A DNA stretch of 64,000 bases from Serinicoccus profundi (GCF_008001015.1 NZ_CP042862.1:62001-126000), one strand, 5' to 3'; shown: positions 40,662 to 49,865, numbered from the stretch's first letter. Numbers and translations: made by a program. The notes: generated by a model from the sequence alone, not told the origin.

Positions 40662-42271
40662 CGCCCGGAGCGGTAGCGCCCGGGCCGCAGGACGCCCTCG
40701 AGCGGGACCGTCCAGATGTCCTCGCCCCGCGCGCCCCAGCCGGAGAGCAGGTCGTTGGCGGCGAGCACCCCGGTCACGGCAGCCCGCTCCATGAGCGCGA
40801 CTGGCCAGTCGACCCGCAGCCCGTCACCGGCCAGCACGAGCCCGGGGTATGGCGTGGACACGGTCAGCCGGTCGCGCCAGGGTCCGGTGCCGACCAGACC
40901 GCAGTCGTCCTCGACGAGCAGCTCCTCGTGCACCACCGGCATCGTCGCGGTCTCGGGGTAGACCTCGTGCAGGGACTCCAGCAGCCGCTCCCGGATGACC
41001 GCCAGGTCGACACCGTGCCGACCCCCGTCGTCACCCTCGCCGGCCGCCAGCGAGGGGTCGCGGACCGGGTCGACGGCATACCCGTGCAGCTCCACGACGG
41101 AGCCACCGTGCTCGGCCGACCACCGGGCGGCGCCGTCCTCGAAGCGCTCGAGCACGGTGACATTGTCGAGTAGGTCGAAGCCGCTGGTCCCGAGAAAGGC
41201 CTCCCGCCCGGGGTCGACCAAGCCGTCGAGCCAGACGCGCAGCACGACGAAGGGCGGGGCGTTGCGCCCGGCCGCCAGCCGCCGGTGCCAGTCCTCGCGC
41301 GCCGCGTCGGAGGCGGGCAGGGAGCCGGCCAGGGCGCGGGTGGCCCGCGGGTCTGTGGCGAGCACTACCGCGTCGGCCCGCAGAGTGTCCTGCTGCTCGC
41401 CGTCGTCCACGCGGACCTGCCAGCCCGCCCCGTCTCCGGGGCCGGTGAGCGAGCTGACCGTCGTCCCCGTGCGGACCGTCGCGCCGCGCGCGAGGAGGTA
41501 GCGGCGCAGCGGCTCCCACAGCACGGTGTCGTAGTCGTCGCCCGGGACGTCGAAGAGCAGTCCCTCGGCCGACCCGGTGAAGTAGGCGTGGAACATCCCG
41601 ACGAGCTCCCCGGCCCCGAACTCGTCCGGGTGGGCGAAGAAGGAGCGGGCGAAGACCTCCAGCGCCAGGTGTCGGGCCCCCTCGGGGAAGCGCAACCGGT
41701 CGAGGAAGGCCTGCGCCGACTCGCCGTCGTAGCGCTCGTGGCTCGCGGGGTAGGACGCGGTGATGAGCTCCACGGCGCTCGGCAGGTGCACCGAGGTGAG
41801 GCTCCGGACCGGGAAGGTCGGGCTGCGCACGACGAAGGTCGCGAGGTTGGCGGGCGGGGTCGGCGGGAGCACCGCGAAGGAGTCGGTGAGCCCGTCGTGG
41901 CGCCGCAGCGGGTAGTCGGGGACCGGCACCAGGTGGGCCAGGGTCGGGTCGACGCGGCGCAGCAGTGCCCGCAGCGTGTAGTACTGCCGGAAGAACGCGT
42001 GGAAGCCGCGCGACATCGTCCGTCCGCCGTCGACGGGCCAGGAACGCACCCGACCCCCGAGCTGGTCGTGGGCCTCGACCAGGGTCACGTCCACCCCTCG
42101 CTCGGCGAGCACGGTCGCTGCCGCGATCCCCGCGATGCCGCCCCCGACCACGACGGCGGAGCGGGGCTGGTCGACCCGGGCCGCCCCCGCGTGGCCGGGG
42201 TGACGGACGGCCCGCGGGTCCCTGCCCGGGGGCAGCGGTCGGGCGGGGCGCGCACCGGGGAGGGGGCTCAT
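40658..42271 (-). CDS. crtU: Isorenieratene synthase/beta-carotene desaturase-methyltransferase
   Basis: The start at 42271 overlaps the crtT stop (ATGA). The 537-residue protein opens MSPLPGARPARPLPPGRDPRAVRHPG, has SAVVVGGGIAGIAAATVLAERGVDVTLVEAHDQLGGRV (FAD fold, about 40-75), then the CrtU-typical SRGFHAFFRQYYTLRALLRRVDP and ARSFFAHPDEFGAGELVGMFHAYFTGSAEGLLFDVPGDDYD. CrtU converts the beta rings of beta-carotene into aromatic phi rings with methyl migration. It marks the pathway end-product as isorenieratene or a derivative. Confidence 0.9.
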   Translation of the reverse strand: MSPLPGARPARPLPPGRDPRAVRHPGHAGAARVDQPRSAVVVGGGIAGIAAATVLAERGVDVTLVEAHDQLGGRVRSWPVDGGRTMSRGFHAFFRQYYTLRALLRRVDPTLAHLVPVPDYPLRRHDGLTDSFAVLPPTPPANLATFVVRSPTFPVRSLTSVHLPSAVELITASYPASHERYDGESAQAFLDRLRFPEGARHLALEVFARSFFAHPDEFGAGELVGMFHAYFTGSAEGLLFDVPGDDYDTVLWEPLRRYLLARGATVRTGTTVSSLTGPGDGAGWQVRVDDGEQQDTLRADAVVLATDPRATRALAGSLPASDAAREDWHRRLAAGRNAPPFVVLRVWLDGLVDPGREAFLGTSGFDLLDNVTVLERFEDGAARWSAEHGGSVVELHGYAVDPVRDPSLAAGEGDDGGRHGVDLAVIRERLLESLHEVYPETATMPVVHEELLVEDDCGLVGTGPWRDRLTVSTPYPGLVLAGDGLRVDWPVALMERAAVTGVLAANDLLSGWGARGEDIWTVPLEGVLRPGRYRSGR

Positions 42272-43032
42272 GCGGTCCCGTCCTCGAGCGGACGGCGGGC
42301 CAGGACGGTGTGCAGGATGCCGCGCTGCCACCCGGCGGCGGTGCTCCACTCCAGGTCCACGAGCCCGGCGCGGCGCAGGCGGGCGTCGAGTTCGGCCGTG
42401 GAGTCGTTGTCCAGGACGCTGCGGTGGAGGTAGGTGTAGATCGCGGGGTTGCCACGCGTGACCACCGCGAGCGGGGTGACGATGAGACGGCATACCGTCG
42501 ACCAGGTCGCGCTCGCCCGGCGGCTGCCCTTGACGTGGTAGTCCTGCAGCGCGACCCAGCCGTCCGGCCGCACCTGCTCGGCGATGGCGCGGACCACGGC
42601 GTCGCGCTCCTCGGCGGGCACGTTGCGCAGGAGGTATGCCGCGAAGGCGCCGTCCGCGGGGCCGTCGAGCTCCTCGCCGGCCACCCGGGCCAGCTCCTGG
42701 GCGGTGGCGTGGACGAAGCCCACCCCGGCGGGCCACTGCTTGTCGCGCGCCTGGGCGAGCATGCCGGCGGAGGCGTCGAGTCCGACGATCCGCACCGAGG
42801 GACCGGTGGCCTCGACGAGCGCGCGCGTGGACAACCCCGACCCGCAGCCCAGGTCCCACAACGTCAGCGGACCTGACCCCAACCGCCCCACCAGTGCGGC
42901 GGTCGCCCGCCGGAGCGCCGCGTGGTAGCCGGGGTTGAGCCGGGTCAGCAGGTCGTAGCGGCCCGCCGCCCGGTCGAACTCCTCGTCGAGACGGACGGGT
43001 GAGGTGCGCCTGCTGCGCGGGGTGAGAGTCAC
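42268..43032 (-). CDS. crtT: CrtT-like SAM-dependent methyltransferase
   Basis: The 254-residue protein is a class I methyltransferase with motif I LTLWDLGCGSGLSTRAL, post-I VGLDASAGMLAQARDK and a ubiE-like FAAYLLRNVPAEERDAVVRAI. Streptomyces carotenoid clusters contain the same crtT-crtU pair; the substrate is not settled. The start is a GTG with a leaderless-type promoter, and the last bases overlap crtU. It heads the minus-strand operon crtT-crtU-P450. Confidence 0.85.
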   Translation of the reverse strand: MTLTPRSRRTSPVRLDEEFDRAAGRYDLLTRLNPGYHAALRRATAALVGRLGSGPLTLWDLGCGSGLSTRALVEATGPSVRIVGLDASAGMLAQARDKQWPAGVGFVHATAQELARVAGEELDGPADGAFAAYLLRNVPAEERDAVVRAIAEQVRPDGWVALQDYHVKGSRRASATWSTVCRLIVTPLAVVTRGNPAIYTYLHRSVLDNDSTAELDARLRRAGLVDLEWSTAAGWQRGILHTVLARRPLEDGTA

Positions 43033-43038
43033 GGTGCC

Positions 43039-43044
43039 AGCCTA
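43039..43044 (-). promoter_or_regulatory. -10 hexamer TAGGCT of a leaderless promoter (crtT)
   Basis: On the minus strand TAGGCT ends 6 nt before the GTG at 43032, identical in sequence and spacing to crtB and pxpA. A leaderless transcript starting at a GTG is predicted, which also supports the chosen start. Confidence 0.6.
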
Positions 43045-43124
43045 GATGTTGGCTGGCGGCCGGGGTGCGCAGGTGCACGTCGGACGCATGACAGATGACA
43101 TGCCCCGAGGGTCGCGCGGCCCCC

Positions 43125-43130
43125 TAGCGT
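43125..43130 (+). promoter_or_regulatory. -10 hexamer TAGCGT of a leaderless promoter (ABC ATPase)
   Basis: TAGCGT ends 6 nt before the ATG at 43137 and no Shine-Dalgarno sequence is present; same architecture as the other leaderless genes. Confidence 0.55.
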
Positions 43131-43136
43131 CGGGGC

Positions 43137-44084
43137 ATGACTTCACCCGTGCTCGTCGTCGAGGGACTGCGCCGCTCCTTCGGGACCCTGGCCGCGGTCG
43201 ACGGCGTGAGCCTGCACATCGACCAGGGCGAGACGGTGGGGCTGCTCGGCCCCAACGGCGCCGGCAAGACGACCGCCATCTCGATGATCGCCGGGCTCCT
43301 GCGGCCCGATGCCGGGCAGGTCCGGATCAACGGCTCCGACATGGTGAGCGACCCCATCGCCACCAAGCGCCACCTCGGTCTCGTCCCGCAGGACCTCGCG
43401 ATCTATCCCGAGCTGTCGGCGCGCAGCAACCTGCTCTTCTTCGGCCGCCTGCAGGGGATGCGCGGGGCGGCGCTGCGCCACCGGGTCGCCGAGGTGCTCG
43501 AGACGGTCGGGCTGACCGACCGGGCGACCGGGCCCGCCAAGACCTTCTCCGGCGGCATGAAGCGTCGCCTCAACATCGGGATCGGGCTGCTCCACGAGCC
43601 CTCCCTGCTCATCCTCGACGAGCCGACGGTCGGCGTGGACCCGCAGTCGCGCAACGCGATCCTCGAGGCCGTGGAGGCCCTCTCGACGCAGGGCCGGGCC
43701 GTGCTCTACACCACGCACTACATGGAGGAGGCCGAGCGCCTCTGCGACCGGATCGGCATCATCGACGCGGGGCGCATCATCGCCGAGGGCACGCGCGAGG
43801 AGCTGGTGGAGCTGACCGGTCGGGCGGACACCGTCACCCTCGTCGGTGACGGGGCGAGCGCCGAGACGGAGGCGGCCCTGGCGCGCATACCCGTCGTGCG
43901 GCAGGTGCATCGCGTCGAGGGCGAGGGCCGCCTCGTGCTGTCGGTGGAGGGCGCGGCGCAGGCGATCAGCGCCATCGTCACGACCGTCAGCGCCTCCGGT
44001 ATGTCGTTGCGCGACGTCGAGATCGCCCGTCCCGACCTGGAGTCGGTCTTCCTCCACCTCACCGGCAAAGCGCTCCGGGACTGA
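43137..44084 (+). CDS. ABC-2 exporter ATP-binding protein
   Basis: The 315-residue ATPase has Walker A GPNGAGKTTA (about 40-49), Q-loop LVPQDLAIYPELSARSNL, signature FSGGMKRRLNIG, Walker B LLILDEPTVGVDPQSRN and the H-loop TTHYMEE. A C-terminal extension of about 90 residues follows, as in DrrA/ABC-2 drug and antibiotic exporters. It is the first gene of a three-gene operon with two ABC-2 permeases. Confidence 0.93.
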   Translation: MTSPVLVVEGLRRSFGTLAAVDGVSLHIDQGETVGLLGPNGAGKTTAISMIAGLLRPDAGQVRINGSDMVSDPIATKRHLGLVPQDLAIYPELSARSNLLFFGRLQGMRGAALRHRVAEVLETVGLTDRATGPAKTFSGGMKRRLNIGIGLLHEPSLLILDEPTVGVDPQSRNAILEAVEALSTQGRAVLYTTHYMEEAERLCDRIGIIDAGRIIAEGTREELVELTGRADTVTLVGDGASAETEAALARIPVVRQVHRVEGEGRLVLSVEGAAQAISAIVTTVSASGMSLRDVEIARPDLESVFLHLTGKALRD

Positions 44085-44086
44085 CC

Positions 44087-45259
44087 ATGGGACGACTCCT
44101 CGTGATGGTGGCCAGCGACCTGCGCCAGCAGGTGCTGGACCGCTCGATCCTCATCTTCGGTCTGGTGGTGCCGCTGGCCCTCATGTGGGTGTTCTCGCTG
44201 GTCTTCGCGCCGCTGACCGAGGAGCTGGAGCCGATCACCGTCGCCGTGAGCGCCCCGGCGGACGACCCGGCGGCGCAGGCCATCACGCAGGCTCTGGGGT
44301 CGCTCGGCGAGGAAGGGTTCGAGGTGGCGGTGGTCGAGTCCGCCCCGCAGGAGCTGCCCGCGCTGCTCGCCGACGGGGAGGTCGGTGCCGCCCTCGAGGT
44401 GCCGCAGGGTTTCGGCGCCGCGGTGACGGCGGGTGAGGCTCCCGAGGTGACCCTCGAGCTGGGCGGGTCCGCCGGGACGGAGGGCACGGTGGTCGCCTCC
44501 GTGGTGGACGAGGTGCTCCGCCAGCTCACCGCCACCGGGCGCACCGCCGCGGCTGCCGGCGCGCTGGGGGCCGACGGGCCGCAGATCGAGTCGCTGGTCC
44601 GCGCGGAGGCCTCTGCCGGGCCGGCGGTCGGCTGGAGCACGAGCCTGGCCACCGTCGAGGAGCTGACCCCGCGGGAGGCGATCGTCGCGGGCCAGGCCGG
44701 CTTCTTCCTCCTCTTCACCGTCGGGTTCGGCGTGCTGGGGCTGGTCGTCGAGCGGGAGTGGGGCACGCTGTCACGGCTGGTCTCGATGCCGATCCCGACC
44801 TGGTGGGTGCCGCTGTCCAAGGGCCTGTCGAGCTGGGTGCTCGGGGTGCTCGCGACCGGGGTGCTGCTGGCCGCCGGCACGGTGTTCTTCGACGACGTCG
44901 ACCTCGGCTCGCCCCCGGTCGTCGCGGTGCTGGTGATGGGTGTCGTCGCCGCGGCCACGTCGATCATGTTCCTCATCGCCAAGGTCGCCCGCACCGCCGA
45001 GCAGGCAGGGGTCGCGCAGACCATCGTGGCCGTCACGCTGGGCATGAGTGGCGGGTCCTTCTTCCGGGTGGACGCCGAGGGTCTGCTCGGGCAGGTCCTG
45101 CTCCTCAACCCGGTGTCGGCGCTGAGCCGGGGCCTGGGCGTCGTTTCCGGGGGCGGCGGGGTCGTGGACCTGGCCCCGGTGCTGCTGGCCATGCTCCTCT
45201 TCACCGTGGTGATGCTGGCGCTCGCCGCCCTCACCCCCGGACGGACGGACGTGCTGTGA
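44087..45259 (+). CDS. ABC-2 family permease, first subunit
   Basis: The start is 2 nt after the ATPase stop. The 390-residue protein has an N-terminal membrane anchor (LIFGLVVPLALMWVFSLVF), a large extracytoplasmic Ala/Glu-rich domain (about 45-190), and five clustered C-terminal spans, the ABC2_membrane_3/YhgE-like layout. It pairs with the next gene as a heterodimeric channel. The substrate is unknown; self-resistance or lipid export are possible. Confidence 0.88.
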   Translation: MGRLLVMVASDLRQQVLDRSILIFGLVVPLALMWVFSLVFAPLTEELEPITVAVSAPADDPAAQAITQALGSLGEEGFEVAVVESAPQELPALLADGEVGAALEVPQGFGAAVTAGEAPEVTLELGGSAGTEGTVVASVVDEVLRQLTATGRTAAAAGALGADGPQIESLVRAEASAGPAVGWSTSLATVEELTPREAIVAGQAGFFLLFTVGFGVLGLVVEREWGTLSRLVSMPIPTWWVPLSKGLSSWVLGVLATGVLLAAGTVFFDDVDLGSPPVVAVLVMGVVAAATSIMFLIAKVARTAEQAGVAQTIVAVTLGMSGGSFFRVDAEGLLGQVLLLNPVSALSRGLGVVSGGGGVVDLAPVLLAMLLFTVVMLALAALTPGRTDVL

Positions 45260-46431
45260 GAACGGTCCTGACCATCTCCTGGGTCGAGCTGCGACGCTTC
45301 GTCGCCGACCGCTCCAACATCTTCTTCGTCTTCATCTTCCCGCTCGCGATGGTCGCGGTGATCGGCTGGCAGTTCGGGACCGGTGGGTCCTCCGCGGGCT
45401 CGGTGTCCGTGGCGGCCCCCGAGGGGTCGGCGCGCACCGCCCTGGTGGAGGAGTGGCGGGCCGCCGAGCTCGAGGTGAGCGTCGACGACTCGGCCGAATC
45501 GGTGCGCCAGGACATCGCCCGTGGGCGGGCCCAGGTCGGGGTGCTCGTGTCGGAGCGAGCGGCCGGGCAGTTCGAGGCGGGGGCGCCGATGGACCTCGAG
45601 CTCGTCCAGGGCAGCGACGCCCAGGCGCCGGCGACCGCCCAGCTGGTCCGCAGCCGGACGCAGTCGTTGGTGGGTCAGAATGGGCAGGTCATGAGCCTGG
45701 TCGAGGCGGTCGGTGTCGACGAGGCGTCGGCCCGGTCGGCGCTCTCCGATGCCGAGCAGCGGGTGCCCGGGCCGACCCTGCTGGTCCGGGAGCCCACCGA
45801 CGAGCTCGCGAGGCAGTTCGACGGCGCCGGACAGTTCGACGTGGGCGCCTCGGGCCAGCTCCTGCTCTTCGTCTTCCTCAGCACGCTCAGCGCGTCGGCG
45901 GCCCTCATCAAGGCCAGGCGTGCCGGAGTGATCCGGCGCGTCGTCGCCGCACCGGTGACGCCGCTGCAGGCCATGCTCGGGCTGACCGTCGGTCGGGTGC
46001 TCATCGCGCTGCTGCAGGGGGCATACATCATGCTCGCCTCGGCGCTGCTCTTCGGCGTCGACTGGGGCGATCTGCGGGTGAGCCTGCTCGTGCTCCTCGT
46101 CTTCGCCGCCATCGCGGCTGGAGCGGCCATGGTGCTCGGCGTCCTCGTCGACGGCGAGGGCGCGGCGAGCGGCCTCGCGGTGGGGCTCGGCCTGGTCCTG
46201 GCCACCCTCGGTGGGTGCATGCTGCCGCTGGAGATCTTCCCCGAGCGGCTACGGGCCATCGCCCACGTCACGCCGCACGCCTGGGCCTACGACGCGATGG
46301 CCGAGCTGGTGCGGCGCGACGGCGGGCTTGGCGACGTCCTCACCGAGCTCGGCGTGCTCACGCTCATGGCCGCCGTCGTGCTCGCGCTCGGATCGGTGCT
46401 GCTGCGGCGCAGCCTCGAACGCTCCATGTGA
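45256..46431 (+). CDS. ABC-2 family permease, second subunit
   Basis: It begins at a GTG overlapping the previous stop (GTGA). The 391-residue protein repeats the layout of its partner: one span (NIFFVFIFPLAMVAVIGW), a soluble domain of about 170 residues, then five spans with GGCMLPLEIFPERLRAIAHVTPHAWAYDAMAEL, the signature end of ABC-2 permeases. A strong hairpin follows the stop. Confidence 0.88.
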   Translation: MRTVLTISWVELRRFVADRSNIFFVFIFPLAMVAVIGWQFGTGGSSAGSVSVAAPEGSARTALVEEWRAAELEVSVDDSAESVRQDIARGRAQVGVLVSERAAGQFEAGAPMDLELVQGSDAQAPATAQLVRSRTQSLVGQNGQVMSLVEAVGVDEASARSALSDAEQRVPGPTLLVREPTDELARQFDGAGQFDVGASGQLLLFVFLSTLSASAALIKARRAGVIRRVVAAPVTPLQAMLGLTVGRVLIALLQGAYIMLASALLFGVDWGDLRVSLLVLLVFAAIAAGAAMVLGVLVDGEGAASGLAVGLGLVLATLGGCMLPLEIFPERLRAIAHVTPHAWAYDAMAELVRRDGGLGDVLTELGVLTLMAAVVLALGSVLLRRSLERSM

Positions 46432-46458
46432 GTCGCGCCCGGATGAGCGCTGGACGCC

Positions 46459-46526
46459 ACTCTCAGCCGTGAGGTCAACCCTCAGCCTGCTCGAGGGGGC
46501 TGACACATGACCTGGCGGCTGAGAGT
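46459..46526. terminator. Long nested hairpin after the ABC-2 operon
   Basis: ACTCTCAGCCG (46459-46469) pairs perfectly with CGGCTGAGAGT (46516-46526). Inside it AGGTCA (46472-46477) pairs with TGACCT (46508-46513), with a further CAGCC/GGCTG stem at the core. It sits 28 nt after the permease stop, where a terminator would be, but its length is unusual. The rest of 46527-46650 shows no gene. Confidence 0.55.
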
Positions 46527-46650
46527 CGGTGCGTGACCCTTTCACCGGTGAGGATCGGTGCACCTGCATGCATCGTCGACGGTATGCGGCGCCTTCCTGG
46601 GGAGTATCCGTGCACGTGCGCCGATGATCACCCTGCGCAGGCACTGCAGA

Positions 46651-46810
46651 CGACCATCTGCGGCGCTCGGTGGGGCCTAGGGCGACCATCTGCGGCGCTC
46701 GGTCAGGCCCAGGGCGACCATCTGCGGCGCTCGGTCAGGCCCAGGGCAGCCATCTGCGGCGCTCGGTCAGGCCCAGGGCGACCATCTGCGGCGCTCGGTC
46801 GGGGTCAGGG
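46651..46810. repeat. Five tandem 32-bp repeats
   Basis: Copies begin at 46651, 46683, 46715, 46747 and 46779, exactly 32 bp apart. The core is CGACCATCTGCGGCGCTCGG followed by TCAGGCCCAGGG. Copy 3 and its neighbours are almost identical, copy 1 differs in its second half and copy 4 has one changed base in the first. There are no unique spacers. From 46811 to 47035 I see only GT-rich sequence and the promoter region of the lipoprotein gene. Confidence 0.9.
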
Positions 46811-47035
46811 GTGTGAGGAGGGGTGGTGGGAAGGGTGGTTGAGGAGAGGTCGTGAGCAGGGCGTCGTGACCCGACGCCGGACTTCGACGACGTCTGCCAG
46901 GCGTCGGCCCTGCTGACCAGGCACGACGAGTGCATCCGTGTAGGGTCGGAGGTGCGCCAGAGCCCGGGGGGCTCGTCCGCCGGACAGCCACCGGTCGTGC
47001 AGGCGACCATCACCCCCCACCCACAGGGAGACAGC

Positions 47036-47890
47036 ATGTCCAGCAACCGCCACCTGACCTCGATCGCCCTCGCCGGCCTGCTGCTCGGCGGTCTGACCGC
47101 CTGCGGCGGCGAGGACGAGCCCGCCGCCTCGCCGCCGGCCGACGCTGCCGCGGAGAGCCCGGAGGACACCGCCACCGAGGACGCCGCCGCCGACGACACC
47201 GCGACCGAGGAGGACATGGCCGAGGAGACGACCGAGGAGGAGGCCACCGAGGAGGCCGCGGGCAGCTCCGAGGTGCCGCCGCTGGAGGACCTCTGGCCGA
47301 CGGTCATCGACAACGCCAACAGCGCGGAGTCGATGACGGCGACCATCACGGGCTCCGACGACGAGATGACGATCGACGCCACCCTCAGCGGGCAGCTCGA
47401 CAACTCCAACTTCTCCGTGGACGCCACGATCGACGGTGCGCAGGTGCAGATCATCGCCGTCGACGAGGTCTACTACCTCAACGGCGACGAGGCCTTCTGG
47501 ACGATGGCCGGGGCATCGGCCGAGGCCGAGACCCTGGCCGGTCAGTGGATCGAGACCCCGCCGGAGATGAACATCGGCGACTCCTTCTCCCTCTCCAGCC
47601 TATGGGAGGAGTTCTTCTCCGAGATCCCGACCGACGCCAGCGACCTGCAGACCTCCGCGGAGGAGCTCGGCGAGGTCGACGGTGTCGAGGCCTACCACTA
47701 CACCATCGAGGACGAGGAGGCCGAGATCTGGATCTCGGCCGACGGGGAGGACAACCTGCTCCGCGTCCTCATCTCCGAGGGGATGGAAGAGCCTTTGGAG
47801 ATGGTGCTCACCGACTGGAACTCCGCAGAAGAGGTCGAGGCTCCCGCCGACGCCGTCCCGGCCGAGGAGCTCATGGGCTCGGAGAGCTGA
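47036..47890 (+). CDS. Acidic lipoprotein with LppX/LprG-like C-terminal domain
   Basis: The ATG follows AGGGAG. The signal ends in LLLGGLTACGG (lipobox LTAC). About 65 residues of Asp/Glu/Ala/Thr-rich spacer lead to a domain (from about residue 80) with SAESMTATITGSDDEMTIDATLSGQ, VDEVYYLNGDEAFWTMAG and VEAYHYTIEDEEAEIWISADGEDNLLRVLI, the sort of half-barrel found in actinobacterial lipid- or ligand-binding lipoproteins. The exact family is uncertain. It is anchored outside the cell. Its 3' end overlaps the convergent ABC exporter gene by 20 bp. 284 residues. Confidence 0.82.
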   Translation: MSSNRHLTSIALAGLLLGGLTACGGEDEPAASPPADAAAESPEDTATEDAAADDTATEEDMAEETTEEEATEEAAGSSEVPPLEDLWPTVIDNANSAESMTATITGSDDEMTIDATLSGQLDNSNFSVDATIDGAQVQIIAVDEVYYLNGDEAFWTMAGASAEAETLAGQWIETPPEMNIGDSFSLSSLWEEFFSEIPTDASDLQTSAEELGEVDGVEAYHYTIEDEEAEIWISADGEDNLLRVLISEGMEEPLEMVLTDWNSAEEVEAPADAVPAEELMGSES

Positions 47891-49865
47891 CCTCCCCTTC
47901 GTCCACCTGCACCGCGGCGCCGCTGAACTGCGCCGCGTGCAGGCGGGCGTAGGCCCCGCCCCTCGCGAGCAGGTCCTCGTGCGAGCCCTGCTCGACGATC
48001 TGGCCGGCTTCCATCACGAGGATGAGGTCGGCGTCCCGGATCGTCGAGAGCCGGTGGGCGATGACGAAGCTCGTGCGGTCGGCCCGCAACCGGGCCATCG
48101 CCCCCTGCACGAGGAGCTCGGTCCGCGTGTCGACCGAACTGGTGGCCTCGTCGAGGATGAGCAGCGAGGGCTGGGCGACGAAGGCGCGGGCGATCGTGAT
48201 GAGCTGCTTCTCGCCGACCGACACCGCACCGGCGTCGTCGTCGAGGACGGTGTCGTAGCCCTCCGGCAGGTGCTGCACGAAGCGGTCGACGTAGGCCGCC
48301 TCGGCCGCCGCCCGCACCTCGGCCTCACTCGCCCCCGGTCGCCCGTAGGCGATGTTGTCGGCGATGGTGCCCTCGAAGAGCCACGTGTCCTGCAGCACCA
48401 TGCCGACCCGTGAGCGCAGGTCCTGCCGGGTCATCGTGGTGATGTCACGACCGTCGAGGGTGATCCGGCCCCCGTCCAGCTCGTAGAAGCGCAGGATGAG
48501 GTTGACCAGCGTCGTCTTGCCCGCCCCGGTGGGCCCGACGATCGCGACCGTCTGCCCGGGCTCGGCCACGAGCGAGAGCCCCTCGATGAGCGGCTCCTCG
48601 CCGTAGGCGAAGCGCACGTCCTCGAAGGCGATCCGCCCGCCCCGGCCACGCGGTGCCGGCTGCGCGTCGGCGGCCTCGGGCACCTGCCGCTGGGCGTCGA
48701 GCAGCTCGAAGGTCCGCTCCGCCGACGCGACACCCGACTGCAGCAGGTTGGCCATGGAGGCGACCTGGGTGACCGGCTGGGTGAACTGGCGGGAGTACTG
48801 GATGAAGGCCTGGACGCTGCCCAGCGACAGCGTCCCCGAGGTCACCCTGATCGCCCCGACGACGGCGACGAGCACATACCCGAGGTTGCCGATGAGGAAC
48901 ATCGCCGGCATGATCACGCCGCTCATGAACTGCGCCCGCCAGGTGACGTCGTAGAGCTGGTCGTTGATCGCCCGCACCCGGTCGGCGACCTGCTCGCGGC
49001 GACCGAAGACGGTGACCAGCTCGTGCCCGGTGAAGGCCTCCTCGATCTGTCCGTTGAGCGTCCCGGTGTGCGCCCACTGGGCCTTGAAGAGCTTCTGGCT
49101 GCGCCGCGCGATGAGCACGGTCACCAGCACCGAGACCGGGATGGTGAGCACGGCGATGATCGTCAGCGTCGGGGAGATCCACAGCATCATCGCCAGGATC
49201 GCGACCACCGTGACCAGGGCGTTGAGCAGCTGGCCGAAGGTCTGCTGGAGGGTCGTCTGCAGGTTGTCGAGGTCGTTGGTGACCCGGGAGAGGATCTCGC
49301 CGCGGGGCCGCCCGTCGAAGTAGGCCAGCGGTAGCTCGTGCAGCTGGTCCTCGGCGTCCGAGCGCAGGTCGCGCACGGTCCGCATGGAGATCCGGTTGAC
49401 TAGGCGCGTCGAGAGCCACATGAGGACCGCGGACGCGGCGTAGAGCGCGACGACCACCGCCACCGTCCGGCCCACGGCACCGAAATCGATGCCCTGACCG
49501 GGCACGAGGTAGGGCGTGCCGGCGACGAGGTCGGCCTGCGTCTCTTGACCGGCCGCCCGGAGATCCCCGACGGCCTCCTCGACGCTCGCGCCGGCCGGCA
49601 GCCGCGCCCCGAGGAAACCGGCGAAGACGTAGTCCGTCGCCCGGCCCAGCACGCGGGGGCCGAGGACACTGAGCACGACCGCGACCAGGGTGAGCAGCAC
49701 CGACAGCGCGACGAGCGCGCGGTAGGGACGCAGCCGACCGGCCAGACGCCGGGCCGAGGCGGCGAAGTTGCTGGGCTTGTCGACCGGCACCGCAGCCCCG
49801 ATCGGCCCGCCCGGGCCGCGGCGCGGCGGCGCGGCGGCAGGCTCGGAGGTCCTGTCCTCACTCAT
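47871..49865 (-). CDS. ABC exporter subunit, MdlB-like half of a heterodimer
   Basis: The ATG at 49865 overlaps the previous stop by 4 nt. The 664-residue protein has an N-terminal extension of about 45 residues, six spans with a 60-residue extracytoplasmic loop insert (FAGFLGARLPAGASVEEAVGDLRAAGQETQ) after TM1, and an ATPase with GPTGAGKTTL, an atypical signature VSVGEKQLI and LLILDEATSSVDTRTE. It carries the canonical Walker B Glu. The extra loop and non-consensus signature typify the B subunit of heterodimeric multidrug-type exporters. Confidence 0.9.
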   Translation of the reverse strand: MSEDRTSEPAAAPPRRGPGGPIGAAVPVDKPSNFAASARRLAGRLRPYRALVALSVLLTLVAVVLSVLGPRVLGRATDYVFAGFLGARLPAGASVEEAVGDLRAAGQETQADLVAGTPYLVPGQGIDFGAVGRTVAVVVALYAASAVLMWLSTRLVNRISMRTVRDLRSDAEDQLHELPLAYFDGRPRGEILSRVTNDLDNLQTTLQQTFGQLLNALVTVVAILAMMLWISPTLTIIAVLTIPVSVLVTVLIARRSQKLFKAQWAHTGTLNGQIEEAFTGHELVTVFGRREQVADRVRAINDQLYDVTWRAQFMSGVIMPAMFLIGNLGYVLVAVVGAIRVTSGTLSLGSVQAFIQYSRQFTQPVTQVASMANLLQSGVASAERTFELLDAQRQVPEAADAQPAPRGRGGRIAFEDVRFAYGEEPLIEGLSLVAEPGQTVAIVGPTGAGKTTLVNLILRFYELDGGRITLDGRDITTMTRQDLRSRVGMVLQDTWLFEGTIADNIAYGRPGASEAEVRAAAEAAYVDRFVQHLPEGYDTVLDDDAGAVSVGEKQLITIARAFVAQPSLLILDEATSSVDTRTELLVQGAMARLRADRTSFVIAHRLSTIRDADLILVMEAGQIVEQGSHEDLLARGGAYARLHAAQFSGAAVQVDEGEVSSPSP

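Noticed and set aside
46651-46810. CRISPR array
   Set aside because: The 32-bp units are contiguous with no variable spacers and no cas genes are near; it is a simple tandem repeat.
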